Below, piece after piece: positions 40,295 to 49,582 of a stretch of DNA of 64,000 nucleotides. The stretch is from positions 248,001 to 312,000 of the forward strand of contig CAWBYL010000005.1 in the NCBI GenBank assembly GCA_963793025.1, in the 5' to 3' direction. How positions within the stretch are numbered: position 1 is the stretch's first letter; each line of letters begins with the position of its first letter. A program made the position numbers and the translations under genes. Source of the stretch: CAWBYL01 sp963793025 (GTDB lineage Bacteria > Actinomycetota > Acidimicrobiia > Acidimicrobiales > Acidimicrobilacustridaceae). Below the pieces are notes generated by a model. The model was not told the origin of the DNA, did not search any database, and was given only the letters and a program-made list of their open reading frames with translations.

Positions 40295-41353
40295 CTAGTC
40301 GAAGGGGTGGCGGGGAGCGGTGAGCGGTAGGTCCAACGAGCTCACCAGCCCGGGCTCGGCCTCGTGCACGTAGGGGATGGCGTTCACGATCCGCATGGTC
40401 GTGGCCACCATTCCCGCCTCGTAGTAGTCGGTGGGACTGCCGATCGTCAGCTCGCACTGCAGGTTCGGCTCGCCCTCGATGACGATGCGGTAGACGCCGT
40501 CGCGTTCGGCGATCGGCCAGTCGGGGACGAGGTCCATCTTCAACCGGTTGACGTGCTCGACCACGATGACGTCGCGCCCGTCGACCACTCCGATCGTCTC
40601 GAAGCGCACGGCACCGACCGTTCCGGCGGTGACGGGGCCGAACGCGGTGTCGAGATCGCGAGGGGTGGGCTCCTGGTACCAGGTCTCGCGAATCGAATCG
40701 AGGGTGACGCCCAGCCCGGCGGCCACCAACTCGACCACCGGTCCCCAGGTCGAGGCCTGGGCGCCGGTGCTGGCCATGATCGGTGTGTGGTCGAGCGGCA
40801 TGCCGAAGCCGAAGACCTCCCGCATCATGAACTCCACCGGATAGGTGTCGTAGGTGAACAGCTCCTGCACGCGGACCGAGCGGACTGAGTTCGAGAGCGT
40901 CATCAGCGTGAGCGGGAGCTGGTCGGCGGCGAACCCGGGCTCGATGCCGGAGGCGTAGAGCGTGGCCCCGCCGGCGCGAGCGGCGTCCTCGAGCTGGCGT
41001 CGCCCGGCGTCCGGGTACGCCGGCGGGTAGACCAGTCCGGGACTGCTGACGGTCACGACGTCGATCCCGGCCTCGAGGAAGCGGACGTAGTCGGGGATGG
41101 CGCCGGCGTCGAGCTGTGGCCCGCTCGCCGTGTAGCAGATGCACTCCGGATCGAGAGCGAGGATGGCGTCCTGGTCGTTGGTGGCTTCCAGTCCGAGCGG
41201 ATCGACCCCGGCCAGCACACCGGCATCGACGCCGACCTTGTCGTCGGAGTGCACCCACACACCGGTCAGATCGAGGTCGGGGCGCCGGGCGATCGCCGCC
41301 ACCGCCAGCGCCCCCACGCCGCCCGTTCCCCACACCGCTACCCGTAGCCCCAT
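40295..41353 (-). CDS. Dihydrodipicolinate reductase-like NAD(P)-dependent oxidoreductase
   Basis: 352 residues. The N-terminal Rossmann motif is LRVAVWGTGGVGALAVAAIARRPDLDLTGVWV, and CICYTASGPQLD is the usual cofactor-side turn. The C-terminal domain is that of 2,4-diaminopentanoate dehydrogenase/DapB-like proteins, which reduce or deaminate small substrates; catalytic residues of true DapB are not evident. GAGGGAGG four bases before the ATG is a strong ribosome binding site. It is divergent from the DUF35/thiolase pair. Confidence 0.78.
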   Translation of the reverse strand: MGLRVAVWGTGGVGALAVAAIARRPDLDLTGVWVHSDDKVGVDAGVLAGVDPLGLEATNDQDAILALDPECICYTASGPQLDAGAIPDYVRFLEAGIDVVTVSSPGLVYPPAYPDAGRRQLEDAARAGGATLYASGIEPGFAADQLPLTLMTLSNSVRSVRVQELFTYDTYPVEFMMREVFGFGMPLDHTPIMASTGAQASTWGPVVELVAAGLGVTLDSIRETWYQEPTPRDLDTAFGPVTAGTVGAVRFETIGVVDGRDVIVVEHVNRLKMDLVPDWPIAERDGVYRIVIEGEPNLQCELTIGSPTDYYEAGMVATTMRIVNAIPYVHEAEPGLVSSLDLPLTAPRHPFD

Positions 41354-41518
41354 CGGACCTCCCTCGGTCGCACGAACCGATCATGGTGACACGGGCCGAT
41401 CGGCGGCACCCGAGCTGCGACCGTTGACCGACGCCACACCTCGCTTTTGGGGCACCCGCACAGCACTGCCGTACGATGGGCGGTCCGACCTGGCGATCGT
41501 CGCCGAGAAGGGGGAAAA

Positions 41519-41920
41519 GTGTCCGACCAGATCCCGCTGGTTGACTACCTGGTGCTCGGCCACGAGCCGCACCTCGAAGCCAACGAGTGCACCACGTGCG
41601 GCGCCCGGTTCTTCGACCGCCGCAACGCCTGCGCCTCGTGTAGCGGCACCGACTTCCGCAAAGTGGCCGTGTCCACCACCGGCGAGGTGCGCTCGTTCAC
41701 CATCGTGAACTGGGCGGCCCCCGGCATCCCTGCGCCCTACGTCGCCGCGATCGTCGACTGCGACGGCACCAGCGTCAAGGGCAACGTCGTCAACACCGAA
41801 CCCGACCCCGACCATGTTCAGCTCGGGATGAAGGTTCAGCTCACCACGTTCCCGATCGGGAACGACACCGCCGGCACCGAGGCCATCGGCTTCGGATTCG
41901 AGCCCATCGGAGGCGCATGA
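41519..41920 (+). CDS. Zinc-ribbon DUF35 OB-fold protein
   Basis: 133 residues. The zinc ribbon is CTTCGARFFDRRNACASC, followed by an OB domain (GEVRSFTIVNWAAPGIPAPYVAAIVDCDGTSVKGNVV and LGMKVQLTTFPIG). GAAGGGGG precedes the GTG. It overlaps the following thiolase by four bases, the standard partner arrangement; the DUF35 protein should bind the enzyme and channel acyl-CoA. Confidence 0.86.
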   Translation: MSDQIPLVDYLVLGHEPHLEANECTTCGARFFDRRNACASCSGTDFRKVAVSTTGEVRSFTIVNWAAPGIPAPYVAAIVDCDGTSVKGNVVNTEPDPDHVQLGMKVQLTTFPIGNDTAGTEAIGFGFEPIGGA

Positions 41921-43122
41921 CCATGGATGACGTCTGGATCCTCGGCATCAACATGACCAAGTTCGGGAAGCACCCGGACAAGGACCCGGTGGACCTCGCC
42001 TCTGAGGCCGCGCTCGCCGCGCTGGCCGACGGCGGTGTGACCATGAAGGACATGGGCGTGCTCGCCGCGGGCAGCCTGATGAACGCCTCGGCTGGCATCG
42101 GCCAGCAGGTGCAGAAGCAGATCGGCCAGACCGGCATCCCGGTGTTCAACGTGGCCAACGCCTGCGCCACGGGGGCCACCGCCCTGCGCACGGTGATCAT
42201 GGCCATCCGCGCCGGCGAGTGCGACATGGGTCTGGCCTTCGGCGTCGAGAAGCTGTCCGGCGCCGGCATGCTCGGCGGCGGCGGGGCCAAGCCCGCCTCC
42301 GACGAGTGGACCCCGTCCGGTCGCTACGGCGCCGTCGCCGGCCTCGACGGCCGCATCGGCACCGACATGATGCCCGGCGTCTTCGCCCAGGTCGGCATGG
42401 AGTACGGCCACGAGTACGGCGGCACCACCTTCGAGCTGTTCGCCCGGATCTCGCAGAAGAACCACGAGCACTCCACGCTCAACCCGCTCGCCGCCTACAC
42501 CAAGGCGATGAGCCTCGAGCAGATCATGGGCGACGTGATGATCGCGTATCCCAACACCCGGCCCATGTGCTCGGCCAACTGCGACGGCGCCGCCGCCGCC
42601 GTGGTGGTCAGCGATGCCAAGCTGAAGACGCTCTCGCTCGAGCAGCGTCGTCGGGCCATCAAGGTCTCGGCCTCGGTGCTCACCAGCGATCCGTTCGAGG
42701 AGGCCTGCCAGATCCTCCCCAACGTCAACACCCTCACCCGCAACGCCGCCAACATCGCCTACGAGCAGGCCGGTGTCGGCCCCGAGGACCTCGACCTGGT
42801 GGAGCTGCACGACTGCTTCGCCACCGCCGAGCTCGTCCACTACGACAACCTCATGCTGTGCTCCGAGGGCGGGGCCGTCGACTTCTTCGAGTCGGGGGCC
42901 ACCCGGCGAGACGGCTCGACCCCGGTCAACGTGTCGGGCGGCCTGGAGTCCAAGGGCCATCCCATCGCGGCCACGGGCATCGCCAACATCTGGGAGGTGT
43001 GCCACCACCTACGCGGCGAGGCCGGCGACCGCCAGATCGAGGGCGCCAAGGTCGGACTGGCCCACGTGATCGGCCTCGGGTCGGCCTGCGGCGTGCACAT
43101 CCTGGAGAAGTCGGGCCTCTGA
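41917..43122 (+). CDS. Thiolase, SCP2/lipid-transfer type
   Basis: 401 residues. The nucleophilic Cys is present in NVANACATGATALRT, unlike in the two thiolase-fold proteins at 29728-31921. VELHDCFATAEL carries the second Cys and NVSGGLESKGHPIAATG the catalytic His. SCP2-type thiolases cleave 3-ketoacyl-CoA of branched or sterol-derived chains. It is coupled to the DUF35 gene and ends before a strong hairpin terminator. Confidence 0.9.
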   Translation: MTMDDVWILGINMTKFGKHPDKDPVDLASEAALAALADGGVTMKDMGVLAAGSLMNASAGIGQQVQKQIGQTGIPVFNVANACATGATALRTVIMAIRAGECDMGLAFGVEKLSGAGMLGGGGAKPASDEWTPSGRYGAVAGLDGRIGTDMMPGVFAQVGMEYGHEYGGTTFELFARISQKNHEHSTLNPLAAYTKAMSLEQIMGDVMIAYPNTRPMCSANCDGAAAAVVVSDAKLKTLSLEQRRRAIKVSASVLTSDPFEEACQILPNVNTLTRNAANIAYEQAGVGPEDLDLVELHDCFATAELVHYDNLMLCSEGGAVDFFESGATRRDGSTPVNVSGGLESKGHPIAATGIANIWEVCHHLRGEAGDRQIEGAKVGLAHVIGLGSACGVHILEKSGL

Positions 43123-43172
43123 GCCCCGCGCCTTCCGAGTCGGCCATGAGCTGATCTCGAGGTGAACACCGA

Positions 43173-43202
43173 CCGGCCTCGTGGTGAACCCCGCGAGGCC
43201 GG
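43173..43202 (+). terminator. Terminator after the thiolase gene
   Basis: Nine perfect pairs, CCGGCCTCG (43173-43181) with CGAGGCCGG (43194-43202), and a 12-base loop. It lies 50 bases past the thiolase stop. Confidence 0.6.
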
Positions 43203-43288
43203 CCGGTGGCGCGTCGCGGTACCCTCTCGGGCTCGCGGCCGTCGACGAACCCCCCCCGAGGTCGACCGGTCGCCGAGGTGCGTCGAGC

Positions 43289-45610
43289 GTGGAGACCCAG
43301 GCCCCCAACAGAGCAGGACAGCGCGAGCGCGGCCTCGACCTCGTGCGCGCCCTGGCGCTGCTGCGGGTCATGATCTGGCACGCCACCGGCGCCCCGGTCG
43401 TCACCCTCGTGGCGGCCATGCCGCTCATGTTCTTCGTGTCGGGCAGCCTGTTCGCCCGCTCGGCCGAGCGTCACGGCGCCGGTCGCACCGTGATCGACCG
43501 CCTACGTCGGATCGGCCCGCCCCTGTGGGCTTTCGCCGTGCTGGCCTGGGGCGTCATGGCCTTCGGTGCCTGGCGAAGCGGTACCGACCTCGTCTGGTCG
43601 CGCTTCCCCCTCTGGCTCGTCCCCGTGGGCGACCCGGTCGGTTCGGCGTGGGAAGGCGGATGGCTCGCCACGCCCCTGTGGTACCTGCGCACCCTCCTGT
43701 GGGTGATGGTCCTGGCGCCGCTCATGGCCCGGGCGGTACGGCGGGCGCCGAAGCTGTCGGCGCTCGGTGGCGTCGCCGCCGTGGTCGCCCTGGAGTGGGC
43801 GGAGCGACGAGCCGTGTGGCAGCCCGCTTTCGCCCCTCGCGTCCTCTGGCAGGCCGGCGACGTCGCCCTGTTCGGGCTGTTCTTCGTGTTCGGGATGTGG
43901 ACCCGCACCGCGGCCACGACGATCCGCCCCCGCCGGTGGGTCGCGGCCAGCGCCTCCCTGGCCGTCGGCGCCGCCCTCTGGTGGTGGGTGGCGCCCCCGC
44001 CCGGCGGCATCGTGAACGACTCGCATCTCGTCCATCTGGTCGTCGGCGGCGCCGTCGTCGCCCTGGTGGTGGCCGGGCTCGGCCCGCTGGAGCGCATCGC
44101 CGCCCATCCGGCCCTGCGGGCCCCCGTTCACCTCCTCGGCCAGCGGTCGCTCACCATCTACCTGTGGCACACCGCGGCCATCGTCGTCGCCCTCTGGATC
44201 CTCGATCGGGCCGGTGTGGACCCTTCTGGATCCGGGGCCGTGGCCTACGCCCTGCTCATCGCCATCGGCACGGTGTCGGCGGTGGCCGCCATGGGCTGGC
44301 TGGAGGACCTCTCGGCGCGGCGAGGCCCCGTGCTGTGGCCGTTGCCGGCGGGATCAGGCGGCCGGTCCCCCCGCTACTGGACGATGCCGGTGCCGTCGCG
44401 GCTGGCGGCCGGCGCCGTCGCGGGAGCGATGATCCTCCTGCTCGCCGCCGTCCCGGTCGTGTCCGCCCGAGACCGGAGCTCCACCGTCGCCGCGTTCCGG
44501 CCGCGTGTTCCCTCGCAGGCGCCGCCCGCTCCCACCGTCGACGCCGAAGCCACCGAGGAGCTGGTGTGGCGGGATCTCCCCGCCACCCTCGACCCCGGAG
44601 CGCTCCAGGGCCTCGTCGACGGATGGGCCGTCGAGCACGGCGTGACCGGCCTGTCGGTGGCGATCTCGGTCCCCGGCGGCGGCTCCTGGGTCGGTGTCAA
44701 CGGCCTGGACGTCGACGGCGTGGTGCGGATGCCGGAGGCCGACGTCGACACGATGTCGGTCACCAAGCTCTTCACCGCCAACCTCGTGTACCGCGCCGTG
44801 GACGCCGGGCTCATCGGCCTCGACGAGCCGCTGCCCCCCATCGAGGCCCTACCGGACGTGGTGTTGCCGCCCGATCTCACCGTGCGCCAGCTGCTGTCAC
44901 ACCGCTCCGGCCTCTCCAACTACCGCGACACGGCGCCCTATCAGGGCGACCCCTCGGTGGTGCAGGGCCCGGCCGACGCCGTCGCCCTCTCCATGTCGGA
45001 CCCGACGACAGTGGGCCCCGGCCTCGAGGCCCGGTACTCGAGCACCAACTACCTGATCCTGGGCTACCTCCTCGAGCAGCTCACGCGGGTCAGCTTCGAC
45101 GACCTGCTCGACCTCGCCCTGCTGCAACCGCTGGAGCTGTCGCGGACTGCGCACCTGGCGCCCGGTCCCGGCGAACCCCGCTTCTCGACGGGCGGCATCG
45201 TGTCCGACGTCGAGGACCTGGCTCGGGCCGGTGAGGCGCTCCTGGTCGAGCATGTCGGGATCAGCGACGACGCGTGGGAAGCGATGTCGGCCATGGACAT
45301 CGAGGCCGGCCTCGGTGCCGGCACCATGCAGTTCTGTCCGTGTCGGCCCGACGCCGACGGCGGGGTCGAGGAGTTCGCCATCGGCTACGCCGGCGGTCAC
45401 ACGCTGCTCGCCCACCTACCCGGCTACGACCTGGTGGTGGCCGTCGACCTGACCGACGACTTCTACGGCGACGCCGGGCAGTTCGACGCCGTCCAGGCGT
45501 TGGTGGCTTCACTCGCGGCCATGGTCGCGCGACCCGGCGGCTGCTCAGACGGCGTGAGGTCGGCGGGACCCGGGCTCGTCCTCGGACCGCACCCCGACGG
45601 GCCGGCGTAG
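43289..45610 (+). CDS. Acyltransferase-3 / serine beta-lactamase-like fusion
   Basis: 773 residues in two domains. Residues 10-390 form a multi-helix acyltransferase-3 membrane domain (LDLVRALALLRVMIWHATGAP with the catalytic His). A helix near 375 leads to an outside serine-hydrolase domain with the SxxK motif in MSVTKLF, YxN in YSSTNYLILG, and GGHT near the end as the third motif. Family members acylate cell-surface sugars, while beta-lactamase-like domains act as esterases or peptidases. The GTG at 43289 begins at ETQAPNRAGQ; GTG 43181 is an upstream alternative. Confidence 0.83.
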   Translation: METQAPNRAGQRERGLDLVRALALLRVMIWHATGAPVVTLVAAMPLMFFVSGSLFARSAERHGAGRTVIDRLRRIGPPLWAFAVLAWGVMAFGAWRSGTDLVWSRFPLWLVPVGDPVGSAWEGGWLATPLWYLRTLLWVMVLAPLMARAVRRAPKLSALGGVAAVVALEWAERRAVWQPAFAPRVLWQAGDVALFGLFFVFGMWTRTAATTIRPRRWVAASASLAVGAALWWWVAPPPGGIVNDSHLVHLVVGGAVVALVVAGLGPLERIAAHPALRAPVHLLGQRSLTIYLWHTAAIVVALWILDRAGVDPSGSGAVAYALLIAIGTVSAVAAMGWLEDLSARRGPVLWPLPAGSGGRSPRYWTMPVPSRLAAGAVAGAMILLLAAVPVVSARDRSSTVAAFRPRVPSQAPPAPTVDAEATEELVWRDLPATLDPGALQGLVDGWAVEHGVTGLSVAISVPGGGSWVGVNGLDVDGVVRMPEADVDTMSVTKLFTANLVYRAVDAGLIGLDEPLPPIEALPDVVLPPDLTVRQLLSHRSGLSNYRDTAPYQGDPSVVQGPADAVALSMSDPTTVGPGLEARYSSTNYLILGYLLEQLTRVSFDDLLDLALLQPLELSRTAHLAPGPGEPRFSTGGIVSDVEDLARAGEALLVEHVGISDDAWEAMSAMDIEAGLGAGTMQFCPCRPDADGGVEEFAIGYAGGHTLLAHLPGYDLVVAVDLTDDFYGDAGQFDAVQALVASLAAMVARPGGCSDGVRSAGPGLVLGPHPDGPA

Positions 45611-46222
45611 CTCGGGGCCGGTCCGTGCCGCGATCTCCTTCTCGACGGCGCCGAGGGCCATGCGGAGGAGCTGCTCGGCCTCGGCCGCAGTGCTCAACGC
45701 CTCGTCGAGGCCGGCCCGGTCGACTCCCTCGTCCTCATCGTCGTCGTGGTCCGGGATCGAGGCGATGGCCTGGGCCACCGCCGGCGTCGGCCGCCCGTCG
45801 GCCGGAGCCCAGGGATCGGCGAAGCCGCCCGGCACCCACATCACCAGAGAGTCGTCGGCCGCCACCAGGGCCATGCCCGCCGGCCGGCCCGGGACGGGCC
45901 AGTGATAGCGCCAGCGCCACGGGCCCGCGGGCAGGTCGTCCCCGGTCCAGGGGGTCGTCGGCTCGGCCCGCTCACTGGGAGCGGGCACCGCAGCGGTGCC
46001 ACCGGCGTCGCCCGCCGTCGTCGGTGCAGGCGGATAGGGGATGGTGGGACGAGCGTCGGAGGCCCCGGGCGTGTACCGGTGCGGGGCGGTGGCCCCCAGC
46101 CCGCCGGGCGGGGTCGCCGGCGAGTCCCGAGTGGACGGATCGACGAGGCGGCGCAGCTCGTCGCCGGTGCGCAGGGCACAGCCCAACACCCCGGCGAGGT
46201 GCGAGCGCCACGTGTCCAACAT
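45545..46222 (-). CDS. Hypothetical protein, Pro/Ala-rich
   Basis: 225 residues starting MLDTWRSHLAGVLGCALRTGDELRRL. The first third is Pro/Thr/Ala-rich and likely disordered. A compact part follows (GPWRWRYHWPVPGRPAGMALVAADDSLVMWVPGGFADPWAP), and the end is an acidic then helical region (DEALSTAAEAEQLLRMALGAVEKEIAAR). No family is recognised. It overlaps the end of the fusion gene on the opposite strand by 66 bases. Start 46222 is chosen since upstream codons lie in the divergent TetR promoter area. Confidence 0.5.
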   Translation of the reverse strand: MLDTWRSHLAGVLGCALRTGDELRRLVDPSTRDSPATPPGGLGATAPHRYTPGASDARPTIPYPPAPTTAGDAGGTAAVPAPSERAEPTTPWTGDDLPAGPWRWRYHWPVPGRPAGMALVAADDSLVMWVPGGFADPWAPADGRPTPAVAQAIASIPDHDDDEDEGVDRAGLDEALSTAAEAEQLLRMALGAVEKEIAARTGPELRRPVGVRSEDEPGSRRPHAV

Positions 46223-46334
46223 TGCGACATCGTGGCACGTTGACCACGGTGAGTGTCCAGAGCCCCAGCTCGCGGACCGTTCCGGCCGGCCGATGTCGAT
46301 ACGCTCTGCCCACCCGAGCCCCCAGGAGGAATCC

Positions 46335-46922
46335 GTGAGCATGCGCCTTCCGGCGCCGGCCCGTCGTCAGCAGCTGCTCGACACCGCGCTCGCCACCTTC
46401 GCCCGTTTCGGCTACCACGACGCGTCGATGAACGACATCGCCGAGGCCGCCGGCGTCACCAAACCCGTGCTCTACCAGCACTTCGGATCCAAGCGGGACC
46501 TCTTCCTCGAGGTCCTGAGCGATGTCGGGGGGCGGCTACGGGCGGTGGTCAGGGAAGCGACGGCTTCAGCCGAGGGCCCTCGTCAGCAGGCGGAACGGGG
46601 TTTCGCGGCGTGGTTCCGGTGGGTCAGCGACCATCGAGACGGATTCACCGTGCTGTTCGACAGCGAGGTCCGGCGCGATCCGGAGTTCGCCGAGGAGACG
46701 GCCAAGGTCCAGCGTCAGATCGCCGACGCGGTGGCCGAGCTGATCGTCGTCGACGGCCTCAGCGAGGAGCGCCGACGGCTCCTGGCCTACGGCGTCGTGG
46801 GGCTGGGTGAGACCACGTGTCGCCGTTGGCTGGCCAAGGAGATCGACCTCGACGCCGACGAGCTGGCTGCCCAGGTGGCCGAGCTGGCCTGGTCCGGACT
46901 CCGAGGTCTGCACCCCGCTTGA
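46335..46922 (+). CDS. TetR-family transcriptional regulator
   Basis: 195 residues. The HTH is RRQQLLDTALATFARFGYHDASMNDIAEAAGVTKPVLYQHFGSKRDLFLEVL, with the variable helical ligand domain after it. AGGAGG at 46324-46329 lies five bases before the GTG at 46335, which sets the start; an ATG at 46341 is less well spaced. The dyad CGTGG/CCACG at 46231-46248 could be its operator, and the divergent hypothetical gene its target, but neither is established. Confidence 0.9.
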   Translation: MSMRLPAPARRQQLLDTALATFARFGYHDASMNDIAEAAGVTKPVLYQHFGSKRDLFLEVLSDVGGRLRAVVREATASAEGPRQQAERGFAAWFRWVSDHRDGFTVLFDSEVRRDPEFAEETAKVQRQIADAVAELIVVDGLSEERRRLLAYGVVGLGETTCRRWLAKEIDLDADELAAQVAELAWSGLRGLHPA

Positions 46923-46982
46923 CAGCGGCTCGATCAGGGGCCCAGGGAGTCCAGAAGTGAGCCAGCCGACGGGTGGAACGGG

Positions 46983-47261
46983 TCAGCGGCCGTGCTCGCG
47001 GTCGTCGCGCTCGGCCGCCTTGACGGCGTAGGAGGCGACGATGGCGGGCGCCAGGAGCAGCGACCCGACCGCCATCATGGCGACGATCACGGAGACCACG
47101 CCCGGCGTGAAACCGGCGAAGAAGCCCACGAAGAAGGCGACCACCGCCACCGCGAACAGGGCATAGCCGATGCGTTGGGCGAGGGTGGCGGCCCGGGCGA
47201 CCTTGGCCCGCTGGGCCCGGACCGGGTCGTCCCTACCGGCGGGGGTCTGCTCGCTCGTCAC
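46983..47261 (-). CDS. Small two-helix membrane protein
   Basis: 92 residues. Two hydrophobic helices (IGYALFAVAVVAFFVGFFAGF and VVSVIVAMMAVGSLLLAPAIVASYAV) are separated by TPG, with charged ends inside. No family is recognised. The GTG overlaps the stop of the upstream glycosyltransferase by four bases, so the two are co-expressed. Confidence 0.68.
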   Translation of the reverse strand: MTSEQTPAGRDDPVRAQRAKVARAATLAQRIGYALFAVAVVAFFVGFFAGFTPGVVSVIVAMMAVGSLLLAPAIVASYAVKAAERDDREHGR

Positions 47262-48346
47262 GGCAACCAGCCTGCCTCATCGAGCAGTGCCCACAGCGCG
47301 GCCCGCACCGACGCGGGGGAGAGGTGTTCGGCCACCACGGCGCGGTTGTGGTCGAGGAGCGTCGCGTCGGGGGACGCCAGCCATCTGCGCAGGGGCTCGG
47401 GCGCGCCGGGCTCGAACCACCGAAATCCCAGCGCCCGTAGCTCGTCGGCCACCGGGTAGTGCGAGACGATGGCCGGACGGCGATGGGTGGCCGCCTCGAT
47501 CGGTGGGTTCCCGAAGCCCTCCCACGTCGAGGTGAAGGCGACCACGTCGGCGGCGGCGTAGAGATCGTCGAGATCGCCCGCCGGCTCGTGCACCACGCGC
47601 ACCCCGCCGGCCCGGGCCCGATCGAGGATCGCGGCCAGCTCCTGCCCGTACCCTTCCTCGGCCGGACCGGTGAGCCAGTAGGTGCCGCCCAGCACGCCGG
47701 CCAGGGCGGCCGCGGCAGGAACGTCCTTGCGGCGGATGGCCCGCACCGGATGAGCGACGACCAGCTCGTCGTCGGCGAAGCCGTGCCGGGCCCGTTCGCC
47801 GGTGCGATCCCCGGCCGGCGGATCGGGGTCGAAGCCGTTGCGAATGGTCACCGAGCGGATGCCTCGGTCGGCGAGCTCGGCGCGGGTCGTGTCATTGATC
47901 ACGACGTGTCGCCAGGCCGGGTCGTCGACCGGGAGGCCGTCGACGTCGCCGTAGCGGTCACGCTGCCACGGCAGGTCGTGGTGGTGCCACAGAGCAGCCC
48001 TCCCGGCGAGGGCCCGGGCCACCGCTTCGGCCGCCGGTAGGTTCATGGGGATGGAGCCGAGGTTCTCGACCACCGTCAGCTCCGCGTCGGCCAGCGCCTC
48101 CCGCACCGCCTCGGTGAGGGCGTCGACCTCGGCGGCGGTGGCGGCGGCGGGTCCGGTCCGACCGGCTCGCCCGTCGGGCCACCGACCGATCGCCAGGTCG
48201 GGGAGCAGACGGTCCACGGGGCCGTCTCCGGCCACCGTGACGACGTCGAAGCCCAACTCGCCCAGGATCGAGATCCAGCTGTCGGCCACCACCGAGACGC
48301 CGTCGGTCCCTCGGAGGCGGAACGAGATCACGGCACAGGTGGGCAT
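47258..48346 (-). CDS. Glycosyltransferase, GT4/GT-B fold
   Basis: 362 residues. The N-terminal domain starts CAVISFRLRGTDGVSVVADSWISILGELGFDVVTVAG. The C-terminal donor domain has HPVRAIRRKDVPAAAALAGVL, YAAADVVAFTSTWEGFGNPPIEAATHRRP (the EX7E-like donor site, with Glu in WEGFGNPPIE) and SHYPVADELRALG. It transfers a sugar from a nucleotide-sugar donor. ATG 48346 is only 21 bases from the divergent glycoside-hydrolase start, so the two share a control region and may act in one sugar pathway such as glucosylglycerate or a compatible solute. Confidence 0.83.
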   Translation of the reverse strand: MPTCAVISFRLRGTDGVSVVADSWISILGELGFDVVTVAGDGPVDRLLPDLAIGRWPDGRAGRTGPAAATAAEVDALTEAVREALADAELTVVENLGSIPMNLPAAEAVARALAGRAALWHHHDLPWQRDRYGDVDGLPVDDPAWRHVVINDTTRAELADRGIRSVTIRNGFDPDPPAGDRTGERARHGFADDELVVAHPVRAIRRKDVPAAAALAGVLGGTYWLTGPAEEGYGQELAAILDRARAGGVRVVHEPAGDLDDLYAAADVVAFTSTWEGFGNPPIEAATHRRPAIVSHYPVADELRALGFRWFEPGAPEPLRRWLASPDATLLDHNRAVVAEHLSPASVRAALWALLDEAGWLP

Positions 48347-48367
48347 GGGCACCAGAGGGGTCGGCGG

Positions 48368-49549
48368 GTGAGCGAGACCCTCGGCGAGGGCCGGCCCACG
48401 GTACCGGTCGACCCGGCGACGGTCGTCGCCGGTGCCCGCACGGTGCTGGAGGCCAACTGGCGACGCGAGGGCTACACCGTTCCCAACAACGCCGTGTACC
48501 CCTTCCAGTGGCTCTGGGACTCGTGCTTCCACGCCATCACGTGGGCGGTCCTCGGCGACGGGACCCGAGCCCGATCCGAGCTGGCCCACCTCTTCCGCAC
48601 CCAGGACGCCGCCGGGTTCGTCCCCCACGTCGACTACGAGCCCGACCCCACCCATCACGCGGCTTTCTGGGGACGTGAGGGGCAGTCGTCGATCACCCAA
48701 CCTCCGATGTTCGGCCACGCCGTGGCCGAGCTGGCCCGGCGGGGGATCGTCGTCGACGATCTCGTCGAGCCCGCCACCCGAGGCCTTCTGTTCCTGCTCG
48801 AGCGCCGCGAGCGAATCGACGGCCTCATCTCGCTCTGTCACCCCTGGGAGAGCGGCGGGGACGACTCGCCCCGATGGGACCACTGGTGCCCGGGGGGTTG
48901 GGACGTCTCGCGGTGGTACGGCGTCAAGGGAGAGCTGGTCCCGACGATCGTCCGATCCGCCGAAGGCTCACCCGTGGCCAATCCCGCCTTCCGGGTGGCC
49001 AGTTGCGGGTTCAACGCCCTCGTCGCCTTCAACGCTCGCGAGCTGGCCGAGGTGACGGGCGACGACGCGCTGACCTCGGGCGCGTCGGAGCTGGTCGCCG
49101 CCCTCGATCGCCGCTGGGACGAGAGGCTGGCCACCTGGGTCGATGCCGGCGACTCCGCGACCACCTCGGGTCGGGTGCGCACCCTCGACGCCCTGCTACC
49201 CGCCCTCGTCAGCCCGGACACGGCCGCCGTCGCCCGGGCGTTCGACCAGGCCCTCGACCCCCGGGCGTTCGGCGGCGCCTGCGGCCCGGCCGGAGTCCAC
49301 CGTCGCGAACCTTCCTTCGCCGCCCGCACGTACTGGCGGGGGCCGGCGTGGCCCCAGCTGACCTACCTGTCGTGGGTGGCGGCCCGCCGCCGCGGATCCG
49401 CAGACCAGTCCGAGGCCCTCGCCGCGATGCTCGTCCACGGTGCCACCGAGTCGGGTTGGGCCGAGTACTGGGAGCCCGACGGCGGCGACGGGCTCGGCGC
49501 CGCGCCGCAGTCGTGGGCCGCCCTCGCCGCCGTGGTGGTGTCTCCGTAG
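48368..49549 (+). CDS. Glycoside hydrolase with (alpha/alpha)6 barrel, MGH1/GH63-like
   Basis: 393 residues. NNAVYPFQWLWDSCFHAITWAVLGD, SSITQPPMFGHAVAEL, HPWESGGDDSPRWDHW and SFAARTYWRGPAWPQLTYL are blocks of the mannosylglycerate/glucosylglycerate hydrolase-like family; the Asp in WLWDS and Glu in the C-terminal WAEYWEPDGGDG are candidate catalytic acids. AGAGGGG eight bases upstream supports the GTG. It probably hydrolyses a small glucoside; the divergent glycosyltransferase may make the same compound. Confidence 0.78.
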   Translation: MSETLGEGRPTVPVDPATVVAGARTVLEANWRREGYTVPNNAVYPFQWLWDSCFHAITWAVLGDGTRARSELAHLFRTQDAAGFVPHVDYEPDPTHHAAFWGREGQSSITQPPMFGHAVAELARRGIVVDDLVEPATRGLLFLLERRERIDGLISLCHPWESGGDDSPRWDHWCPGGWDVSRWYGVKGELVPTIVRSAEGSPVANPAFRVASCGFNALVAFNARELAEVTGDDALTSGASELVAALDRRWDERLATWVDAGDSATTSGRVRTLDALLPALVSPDTAAVARAFDQALDPRAFGGACGPAGVHRREPSFAARTYWRGPAWPQLTYLSWVAARRRGSADQSEALAAMLVHGATESGWAEYWEPDGGDGLGAAPQSWAALAAVVVSP

Positions 49550-49582
49550 GACTGCTCGATCGGGCCCACCTTCAGCGCTTGC

